This document shows, piece after piece, positions 16,143-22,356 of a stretch of 39,577 nt of DNA. Where the stretch lies: contig JAFTCE010000149.1 in the NCBI GenBank assembly GCA_017454855.1, positions 1 to 39,577 of the forward strand, written 5' to 3'. The DNA is from Desulfovibrio sp. (GTDB taxonomy: Bacteria > Desulfobacterota > Desulfovibrionia > Desulfovibrionales > Desulfovibrionaceae). The notes beneath the pieces were generated by a model, which made no database searches, was not told the DNA's origin, and saw nothing but the letters and a program-made list of their open reading frames with translations. How positions within the stretch are numbered: position 1 is the stretch's first letter; every line of letters starts with the position of its first letter. A program made the position numbers and the translations under genes.

Positions 16143-16172
16143 AGCCTGTTACGACGCAGGAAGTTACAGGCT
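16143..16172. repeat. Inverted repeat downstream of the activase gene
   Basis: AGCCTGTTAC and GTTACAGGCT pair at nine of ten positions around a 10-base loop, 57 bases after the activase stop and 12 bases before repeat copy B. A weaker hairpin (TTTTCCC / GGGAAAA) is at 16090-16109. Neither has a T-run of terminator type. Confidence 0.6.
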
Positions 16173-16184
16173 GTTATGCAGAGT

Positions 16185-16271
16185 CTTCCTCTGCCAGGGA
16201 GGGCCGCACGGCTCCTCTCCGCCGGTTGCGGAGTCAGTCGGCGGACGGAACCGACTGTGGATTGAAACATC
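16185..16271 (+). repeat. Dispersed structured repeat, copy B
   Basis: Shares long identical blocks with copy C: GCACGGCTCCTCTCCGC, CGGAGTCAGTCGGCGGA and TGTGGATTGAAACATC. Two hairpins are possible: CTCCGC-CGGTT-GCGGAG and CAGTCGG-(9)-CCGACTG. The second is followed directly by TGGATTGAAAC. It lies 99 bases after the activase stop, on the same strand as that gene. Confidence 0.85.
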
Positions 16272-16514
16272 GTCGGAGTAAACGTGCAGGCAGGCCGCAT
16301 CCATTGTCGGTGTTGCGACATTGCACCCCTGGGCCAAATCAGGATGTGCCTGAAGCACTGTTTTGGCATATCTTCATTTATTTTTGCCCAAGAGACGGGC
16401 TGCAGTTTCTTCGGTGTTTTCTTTTTCGACCAGGCGCTTTCTTCTCTCAATACCAATTCCCCCCTACAGGGGGAGGTTTCCACCTACCTGCTGCAATCTG
16501 CCCACAGGATGGCC
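16272..16514. other. Gene-free stretch between repeat B and the PP0621-type gene
   Basis: No convincing gene on either strand; open frames cross the repeat and have no ribosome site. A short perfect hairpin CCCCC-TACA-GGGGG lies at 16460-16473, about 40 bases past the end of the minus-strand gene at 16515. It could mark that gene's transcript end, although no T-run follows. Confidence 0.4.
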
Positions 16515-16820
16515 TTACGCGTCCCCCTCGTGATGGAGAGGCAATTCGCGGCCACCTTCTTTAAGATGCTGCAAATATTTGTCCCGACACTCATAACTGC
16601 AAAAGCGGTAGACCTTGTCGCCATCACGCACAGATATGGATTCTTCGGCATCGACGTAGGCCCCACATTGCGGATCCTTGACCATTTCCCCGGCAGCGAC
16701 CTTGCGCTCCATATCTGCGGCTTGTGTCTTCGCATCTTCTTTTTTCTTTTTCAAAAAATCATTGGCAAAAAGCCGATACAGCGCATAGACGGCAATGATC
16801 AGGATAAGCCATTTCCACAT
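16515..16820 (-). CDS. Membrane-anchored PP0621/YHS-like zinc-ribbon protein
   Basis: 101 residues from ATG 16820, which has AAGGAGG upstream; a longer frame to 16865 lacks a ribosome site. One N-terminal membrane helix (WKWLILIIAVYALYRLF, residues 2-18) is followed by a Lys-rich stretch and a compact C-terminal domain with MVKDPQCGAYV and VYRFCSYECRDKYLQHL. The C-x-x-x...C-x-x-x-C spacing matches the small PP0621 family, a TRASH/YHS-like metal-binding module. Topology would put the domain in the cytoplasm. Its function is unknown; metal sensing or binding is an inference. It lies 60 bases after folK on the same strand. Confidence 0.8.
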   Translation of the reverse strand: MWKWLILIIAVYALYRLFANDFLKKKKEDAKTQAADMERKVAAGEMVKDPQCGAYVDAEESISVRDGDKVYRFCSYECRDKYLQHLKEGGRELPLHHEGDA

Positions 16821-16880
16821 ACTACTCCTCCTTGTGCAGCGACGTCCCTGTCTGCAAGATAGCATACGGGAAGCCGTTCG

Positions 16881-17396
16881 TCACTGATAAATCCTGTTCC
16901 CTTCCCTGCGGAAGGAAAGACGCTGCAGCCACAGCAGAGCCGGTCGACCGTCGATATCCACCTCCGGGGCCACATCCAGAAGCGGTATCAGAGCGAAGGC
17001 GCGCCTGGTCAGCCTGGGATGCGGCAGCGTACAATGCGGATGTGTGCTGCGCTCTCGTCCGAAAAGCAGCAAGTCTGCATCAATGACGCGAGGCCCGAAA
17101 CGCAGCTCGGCGTCAGGGCTGCGCACCCGTCCAAGTTCTGCCTCCATGCCGAGCAACGCGTCCACGAGCATGCAGGGCCGCCAGGAAGGGCCAGGCAGCA
17201 TTTCCAACACTTGGTTACAAAACCACGGCTGCTCGGCATACTCTTGGGGTTCCGTAAGGTAGACGGGAGAAACTCCTCCCGTGCGCATGTCCGGCAAGCG
17301 CCCGAGAGCTTCCCTGGCACGTTCGAGCATGGCAAGGGCATACGCACAGTTGGAACCAAGACAGACGTATGCCCGAAGCGTATTTTCTGCAAGCAT
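16881..17396 (-). CDS. folK: HPPK, 6-hydroxymethyl-7,8-dihydropterin pyrophosphokinase
   Basis: Transfers pyrophosphate from ATP to 6-hydroxymethyl-7,8-dihydropterin in folate synthesis. The 171-residue product has AYVCLGSNCAYALAMLERA at the N-terminus, SPVYLTEP, QPWFCNQVLEM, the motif LRFGPRVIDADLLLFG (family: R.gPR.iDlDiLly.) with the two metal-binding Asp residues, and LPHPRLTRRAFALIPL. The ATG at 17396 is preceded by GGGAG. It is followed on the same strand by the PP0621-type gene and diverges from xerD. The chain is slightly longer than E. coli HPPK (159 residues). Confidence 0.95.
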   Translation of the reverse strand: MLAENTLRAYVCLGSNCAYALAMLERAREALGRLPDMRTGGVSPVYLTEPQEYAEQPWFCNQVLEMLPGPSWRPCMLVDALLGMEAELGRVRSPDAELRFGPRVIDADLLLFGRERSTHPHCTLPHPRLTRRAFALIPLLDVAPEVDIDGRPALLWLQRLSFRREGNRIYQ

Positions 17397-17512
17397 AGAC
17401 GACTCCCTGCGGTCTCTGTTTCATGCAGCATATTGCCCCATTGCGCAAGGCGAAAAAAATAGACCAGGGCAAACAGCTTGCCCACACGGGCCAAGACGGC
17501 TAGCATTGCTGC

Positions 17513-18421
17513 ATGGACACGCATACTCTCGACGATCTCGTTCCCCTGTGGTGTGACAGTCTACTGACGCAGCGCGGGCTTTCCCCCAAAACCGTGGAAG
17601 CCTACGGACAGGATATGGAAAGTTTCTTACGATACCGGCAGGAACTGGCACAGTCCGGCTCCACAAACACTGCGCCCGACGAACAGGAAATCTTTCTCTA
17701 CCTCGCCTGGCTGCGGGCACATGGCAATACCCCAAGAACCCTGGCCAGACGCCTTTCGGCACTGCGCGCCTTTTTTTCCTTTGCCGTGGACGAAGGCAGA
17801 TTGGCAAAAAATCCCACGGAGCTGCTAGAAAATCCCAAACAGCCGCTGCACCTGCCGGAAGTCCTGACGCAAGAAGAAATGGAAACCTTGCTCGCACAAC
17901 CGGACATGAGTACAAAAAATGGCTGGCGGGACAGATGCATGCTTGAACTCCTGTACGCTGCCGGCCTGCGCGTTTCTGAACTGTGTATGCTCTGTGTGCC
18001 CGATCTTGACCTCCAGCGCGGCCTTGTGCGCGTCTTTGGCAAGGGTTCTAAAGAGCGCCTTGTGCCTCTTCACAACGCCATGCTGGGCTTGCTGACAGAC
18101 TACCTGCGCCTATGGCGTCAACAATTTGCACCCACAGGAAAGCAGCTCTTCGTCAACCGCCGGGGGCAAGCGCTGACGAGGCAGTATGTCTGGAAGATGG
18201 TCAAAAAATACGCCCTCCAGGCAGGCATATGCCGTGCCATTTCGCCCCATACCTTTAGGCATTCCTTTGCCACGCATCTGCTGGAGAGGGGGGCAGATCT
18301 CCGAGCAGTGCAGCTTCTGCTGGGCCACGCCGACATCAGCGCCACGGAAATTTACACCCATGTGCAAACGGAACGCCTGCTCAACATACACCGCCAATTT
18401 CATCCCCGGAGCCGCATGTGA
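17513..18421 (+). CDS. xerD: Tyrosine recombinase XerD (or XerC)
   Basis: Site-specific recombinase that resolves chromosome dimers at dif together with its partner. The 302-residue protein has the N-terminal SAM-like core-binding domain (GLSPKTVEAYGQDM, RTLARRLSALRAFF) and the catalytic domain with all expected residues: Arg in AAGLRVSEL, Lys in GKGSKERLVPL, His and Arg in SPHTFRHSFATHLL, His in LLGHADISATEIYTHV, and the nucleophile Tyr in that same motif. Length and motifs fit XerC/XerD and not a phage integrase. No dif-like site was recognised nearby. The 3' end overlaps the next gene by four bases (GTGA), indicating translational coupling. Confidence 0.92.
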   Translation: MDTHTLDDLVPLWCDSLLTQRGLSPKTVEAYGQDMESFLRYRQELAQSGSTNTAPDEQEIFLYLAWLRAHGNTPRTLARRLSALRAFFSFAVDEGRLAKNPTELLENPKQPLHLPEVLTQEEMETLLAQPDMSTKNGWRDRCMLELLYAAGLRVSELCMLCVPDLDLQRGLVRVFGKGSKERLVPLHNAMLGLLTDYLRLWRQQFAPTGKQLFVNRRGQALTRQYVWKMVKKYALQAGICRAISPHTFRHSFATHLLERGADLRAVQLLLGHADISATEIYTHVQTERLLNIHRQFHPRSRM

Positions 18422-21093
18422 ATGCCACCACGCTCATCACCTGCCACGCCAATGCGGATTTCGACGCCTTTGCCGCCATGCTGGCCGTACGGCATTTATA
18501 CGTCCCTCATGTGTTGCTGTTCCCTGGCACGCAGGAACGTAACCTGCAGCAACTTGTTGCACAGCTAGACGCAAAAGCCCTGGGCTTTGCGGATCATGCC
18601 GACATTGACATGGAATCCATCGCTCGCCTTGTGCTGGTAGACACACGCCAAAAAGGCCGTGTGCCCCATGTAGCCCAACTCCTCGCACGCCCCACGCTGG
18701 AAACGGAAATCTGGGATCATCATCCTGATTCCCCGGACGACATTGCATCCTCTCACCTGCATCTGGCCCAAGTGGGCGCCGTGACCAGCCTTATCGTGCA
18801 GACTCTGAGCGCACGCGGCATCACGCTCAATGCCGAAGAGGCGACACTCCTGGGCCTGGGCATTTATGGCGACACAGGTTCCTTCACCTACTCTTCCACA
18901 ACGCAGGAAGACTTTCAGGCTGCTGCTTGGCTGCTGGGACAAGGCATGGATGTCAACCGCATCGACGCGCTGGCCTCGCACGAGCTGACCAGCCTGCACA
19001 TCCATGCTCTCAACAACTTGTTGGAATCCACGCAAACGTACACCATCAACAATGTGCATGTGGCCATCTCGGAAGCAGCCATGGAACACTACCTGGGCGA
19101 TTTTGCCTACCTGGCCCAGCGTCTCATGGAAATGGAAAAATTTCAGGTGCTTTTTGCCATCGGTATCATGGATGACCGTATTCAAGTTGTGGCTCGCAGC
19201 CGCAATGACGCCGTCAATGTGGGGGACATTTGTGCCGCCCTGGGCGGCGGTGGACACACCTATGCGGCCTCGGCCTCCATACGCTCCATGATGGTCGGCG
19301 AGGTACGCGACGCCATAATCCGCAATCTGTACTCCCAGGCATTGCCCGACAAAACAGCCCGTGAGTACATGTCTGCGCCGGCAGTAGGTATTGAATCCAG
19401 GGCTACCATCCGTCAGGCCGACGAACTCATGCTCCACTTCGGCCTGAAGTCCGTGCCGGTCTTCGCCCCAGGCACGCGTCGCCCTGTGGGCTTGCTGGAT
19501 GCGCATACCGCCATGCGCGCCACAGCCCACGGCCTGGGCGACAGCCTTGTAGAAGAATACATGCTGCGGCGTATCCAAACCTTGCCGCCCGAGGCCAGCC
19601 TGCAGGATATCATGGGAGTCATCGTCAACGGTCGCCAGCGCCTCGTCCCCATCATTGAAGGCCATAGCATCCTCGGCGTGGTCACGCGCACTGACCTCAT
19701 CAATGTTTTCGCCGAAGATCCCGCACGCATGCCGACCCAGGAGACAACCGCCCCCAAGGAACGAAACATCTCCCGAGCCATTATTGAGCGCCTGCCCCCG
19801 GCCACGCGCGAACTTTTACTGCTGGCAGGCAAACTGGGCAGGGAATTACGCATGCCTGTCTACGCTGTGGGTGGCTTCGTGCGTGACATCCTTATGCACA
19901 AGCCCAACCAGGACATCGACCTGGTTGCCGAAGGCAACGGCATTGCGCTGGCCAAAGCTCTGGCCAAGGAACTGAACGGTCGCGTCCGCATACACCCCCA
20001 ATTTCTCACCTCCATGGTCATCTTTCACGATGCCAAGGGTGGGGAACAGCGCATTGACGTGGCCACGGCCCGTCTGGAATACTATGAATCCCCCGGAGCG
20101 CTGCCCACGGTAGAGCTGTCCTCCATCAAAATGGATCTTTACAGACGCGATTTTACCATCAACGCTCTGGCCCTGCGCCTGGACTGCACGCCTTTTGGCA
20201 AAATTGTCGATTTTTTTGGCGGACGCCGCGACATCAAAGAAAAAGTCATTCGCGTACTGCACACGCTAAGTTTTGTGGAAGATCCCACGCGCTGCCTCAG
20301 GGCTGTGCGTTTCGAGCAGCGCTACGGCTTCCGCATCGGGCAGGGGTCAGAAAAATTGATCAAAAATGCCCTCAAACTCAACCTCATGGACAGGCTTTCC
20401 CCCTGCCGACTGTTTCATGAATTTCAGCATATCTGTGCAGAAGAAAATCCGCCTGCCTGCATTTTCCGCTTGAACCAGCTGGGCATTTTGCAAGCCATCT
20501 CGCCGACGCTCAGACTGAATCCCACACGCAATGCCCTCTTGCAGCGCATTCACGACATGCTTGTCTGGTATCGTCTGCTCTATTTTGAAGAACAACCCCA
20601 GGCTTGGCTGATCTTCTTTCTTGGTTTGAACCAAAACCTCAATTACGCCGAAACGGCTGCCAACTTTCAGCGCATGGGCCTGCCAGAAAGCAAGCGCACG
20701 GACATTCTGAACCAACGTGAGCAGATACGTGCGCTTCGCTTCCGACTGGATGCCTGGCAAAAAGATGAAGCCGCAGGTACGGCCAAGGTCAGCACGCTTT
20801 GCGCGCACTTGAAGCCTCTGACCCTGGATTCCCTGCTCTATCTCATGGCTGGAACATCCAGCGCAGCTCTTGAAAAAAGCCTTTCGCGGTACATCAACCA
20901 GTGGCGCAAAGAAACCGCAGATATCAACGGCACAGACCTGCAGAGTCTCGGCCTAGCTCCAGGCCCCGCCTACGGAAGAATTCTGCGTGCCGTGCTGCGC
21001 GCCAAACTGGACGGCGAGGCCCCGAGTCAGGAACAACAAATGGATCTCGCGCGCACCTTGGTCAAAAAAGAAACAATTCTGCATGGCAGGTGA
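18418..21093 (+). CDS. DHH phosphoesterase - CBS pair - tRNA nucleotidyltransferase/poly(A) polymerase fusion
   Basis: 891 residues, starting at GTG 18418 inside the xerD stop. Residues 1-300 are a DHH/DHHA1 phosphoesterase-like unit (ANADFDAFAAM, VLVDTRQKGRV, WDHHPDSPDD, YGDTGSFTY, GGGGHTYAASASI). Two CBS domains follow at about 314-440. From about residue 475 comes a class II nucleotidyltransferase: YAVGGFVRDILMHKPNQDID with the G-G and D-x-D motif, YRRDFTINALAL, and VEDPTRCLRAVRF, then a helical C-terminus. Such fusions are known in Aquifex and other bacteria, where they can be A-adding enzymes that work with a separate CC-adding enzyme. CCA, A-only or poly(A) specificity cannot be decided from sequence by eye. 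CBS domains suggest adenylate sensing (inference). Confidence 0.9.
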   Translation: MNATTLITCHANADFDAFAAMLAVRHLYVPHVLLFPGTQERNLQQLVAQLDAKALGFADHADIDMESIARLVLVDTRQKGRVPHVAQLLARPTLETEIWDHHPDSPDDIASSHLHLAQVGAVTSLIVQTLSARGITLNAEEATLLGLGIYGDTGSFTYSSTTQEDFQAAAWLLGQGMDVNRIDALASHELTSLHIHALNNLLESTQTYTINNVHVAISEAAMEHYLGDFAYLAQRLMEMEKFQVLFAIGIMDDRIQVVARSRNDAVNVGDICAALGGGGHTYAASASIRSMMVGEVRDAIIRNLYSQALPDKTAREYMSAPAVGIESRATIRQADELMLHFGLKSVPVFAPGTRRPVGLLDAHTAMRATAHGLGDSLVEEYMLRRIQTLPPEASLQDIMGVIVNGRQRLVPIIEGHSILGVVTRTDLINVFAEDPARMPTQETTAPKERNISRAIIERLPPATRELLLLAGKLGRELRMPVYAVGGFVRDILMHKPNQDIDLVAEGNGIALAKALAKELNGRVRIHPQFLTSMVIFHDAKGGEQRIDVATARLEYYESPGALPTVELSSIKMDLYRRDFTINALALRLDCTPFGKIVDFFGGRRDIKEKVIRVLHTLSFVEDPTRCLRAVRFEQRYGFRIGQGSEKLIKNALKLNLMDRLSPCRLFHEFQHICAEENPPACIFRLNQLGILQAISPTLRLNPTRNALLQRIHDMLVWYRLLYFEEQPQAWLIFFLGLNQNLNYAETAANFQRMGLPESKRTDILNQREQIRALRFRLDAWQKDEAAGTAKVSTLCAHLKPLTLDSLLYLMAGTSSAALEKSLSRYINQWRKETADINGTDLQSLGLAPGPAYGRILRAVLRAKLDGEAPSQEQQMDLARTLVKKETILHGR

Positions 21094-21180
21094 ATCTTCC
21101 AAAGAAATTCTGCTGAAATGCCGCAGAGCGAGCGCTTTCCCCCTTGCCCGACGCGTGCAAGCAGTGTAATATAGATTGCC

Positions 21181-21732
21181 ATGAAACAACTCTGGACACC
21201 ATGGCGCATTGCCTACATTCTTGGCCCCAAGCCGGATGCCTGCGTATTTTGTGTGCCTGAACACAGGCAAGAAGATGCCGAGCGGCTGATACTCTACCGA
21301 GGACAACGGGCCTTTGTCATCATGAACAAATTCCCGTACAGCAATGGCCATCTCATGGTCTGCCCGTACAGGCATGTGATGCAGTTAGCCGATCTGCACC
21401 AGGAAGAAACCCATGAAATCATGGATCTCATGCAGGTCTGTACTGGCATACTGCAGCAGCATTTTCACTGCGAAGGCATCAATATTGGTCTGAATCAGGG
21501 TCAGGCCGCCGGCGCTGGCGTTCGCGAACATTTACATTTTCACCTTGTGCCGCGCTGGAATGGTGACTCCTCCTTCATGGCCGTGATGGACGAAGTGCGC
21601 ACCATTCCCCAATATCTGGAAGAAACGTACGCAGCTCTGAAACCGTATTTCAGCCCAGCCGCCATCTCCGAACAAATCCTTGCCCATTCCCATTCGTTGA
21701 CGGCACAGCATACGGGAGGCAACGCACCCTGA
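21181..21732 (+). CDS. HIT-family nucleotide hydrolase/phosphorylase
   Basis: 183 residues. The N-terminal LWTPWRIAYI and CVFC, the central NKFPYSNGHLMVCPYRHV, and the histidine triad HLHFHLVPRW (near residue 120) place it in the HIT superfamily, in the Ap4A-phosphorylase-like subgroup common in bacteria (W.PWR.Y start). Expected substrates are dinucleoside polyphosphates or nucleoside phosphoramidates. The ribosome site is weak; the start is supported by the family N-terminus. It lies 87 bases after the tRNA nucleotidyltransferase fusion, probably in the same transcript. Confidence 0.9.
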   Translation: MKQLWTPWRIAYILGPKPDACVFCVPEHRQEDAERLILYRGQRAFVIMNKFPYSNGHLMVCPYRHVMQLADLHQEETHEIMDLMQVCTGILQQHFHCEGINIGLNQGQAAGAGVREHLHFHLVPRWNGDSSFMAVMDEVRTIPQYLEETYAALKPYFSPAAISEQILAHSHSLTAQHTGGNAP

Positions 21733-21834
21733 TTGGAGGTATCCGGCCGACACTGCCATGCCTGGCCCAAAGATGGTCGGTGTGCGCACAAGGCCTGTCT
21801 TGTTGGATGAATTTTAAGCTTGAGGAGTCTTTTT

Positions 21835-22290
21835 ATGCGTTACATTAAGGTTCTTTTGCTCGCCATTTTCTTCTTTCTAGCCCTGGTCTTCTTCTTTCAG
21901 AACCAGACGGCGCTCTCGCAAAGCGTGGTACTCACGCTCAACCTCTTTTTCTTGCCTGCCATGTCTTCCATTGCCCTGCCCTTTTACTTTCTCATCATTG
22001 CCGGTTTCGCCTGTGGCGCCCTGCTGACACTGGCCTTCCTCGTCTGGGACAAGCTCAATTCCAGCGCCAAATTGGTAAAGCAGAAGTGGCAGATCAACTC
22101 GCTTGAGCGAGCCGTGGCCAAGGGCAAGAAGAAGGTCGAAGCTGAGGCCGCCCGCGCCGTTTTTCTGGAAAAGACTGCTAAGGAACAACAAACCACGCCT
22201 TCTACCGACGATGCCAAGGCCGTAGCGACAAATGAACACACGCCCGACGATGGCAAGGGCGATGACAAGGCCGCTACTGACAAGCAATAA
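21835..22290 (+). CDS. lapA: LapA-domain (DUF1049) inner-membrane protein
   Basis: 151 residues from ATG 21835, with GAGGAG upstream. Two membrane helices (RYIKVLLLAIFFFLALVFFFQNQ, residues 2-24, and about 45-68) enclose a short loop, as in LapA/YciS proteins. The FFQNQ after helix one is typical of the family. A coiled-coil stretch (residues 80-115) and a hydrophilic Asp/Lys/Ala-rich tail follow. E. coli LapA works with LapB in regulating LPS synthesis; no lapB is next to it here. It is followed by a strong terminator. Confidence 0.85.
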   Translation: MRYIKVLLLAIFFFLALVFFFQNQTALSQSVVLTLNLFFLPAMSSIALPFYFLIIAGFACGALLTLAFLVWDKLNSSAKLVKQKWQINSLERAVAKGKKKVEAEAARAVFLEKTAKEQQTTPSTDDAKAVATNEHTPDDGKGDDKAATDKQ

Positions 22291-22301
22291 TCCACATCTG
22301 G

Positions 22302-22340
22302 AGCAGCCCCGCAGCCACATTGGGGCTGCTTCCTTTTTCT
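22302..22340 (+). terminator. Rho-independent terminator after lapA
   Basis: A perfect 9-bp stem AGCAGCCCC / GGGGCTGCT (22302-22310 and 22322-22330) with an 11-base loop is followed by TCCTTTTTCTT. It ends the xerD-to-lapA transcript 11 bases after the lapA stop and 17 bases before mutS. Confidence 0.92.
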
Positions 22341-22356
22341 TGCCTACCTTGTTCCC

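Noticed and set aside
16185-16271. A CRISPR array at the GTGGATTGAAAC sequence
   Set aside because: Only one unit occurs at each locus, with no regularly spaced repeats and no cas genes anywhere in the window; kept as a dispersed repeat instead.
16082-16483. 133-residue minus-strand frame in the repeat B region
   Set aside because: Its sequence is produced by the repeat and hairpins; no ribosome site, no family.
17513-18421. Phage or island integrase next to a tRNA
   Set aside because: Length and motifs fit XerC/XerD; the only tRNA is 14 kb away and there are no phage genes or attachment-site duplications.
18565-19665. 366-residue open frame on the minus strand
   Set aside because: Lies wholly inside the DHH-CBS-nucleotidyltransferase gene, has no ribosome site and shows no recognisable family; a shadow of GC-rich coding DNA.
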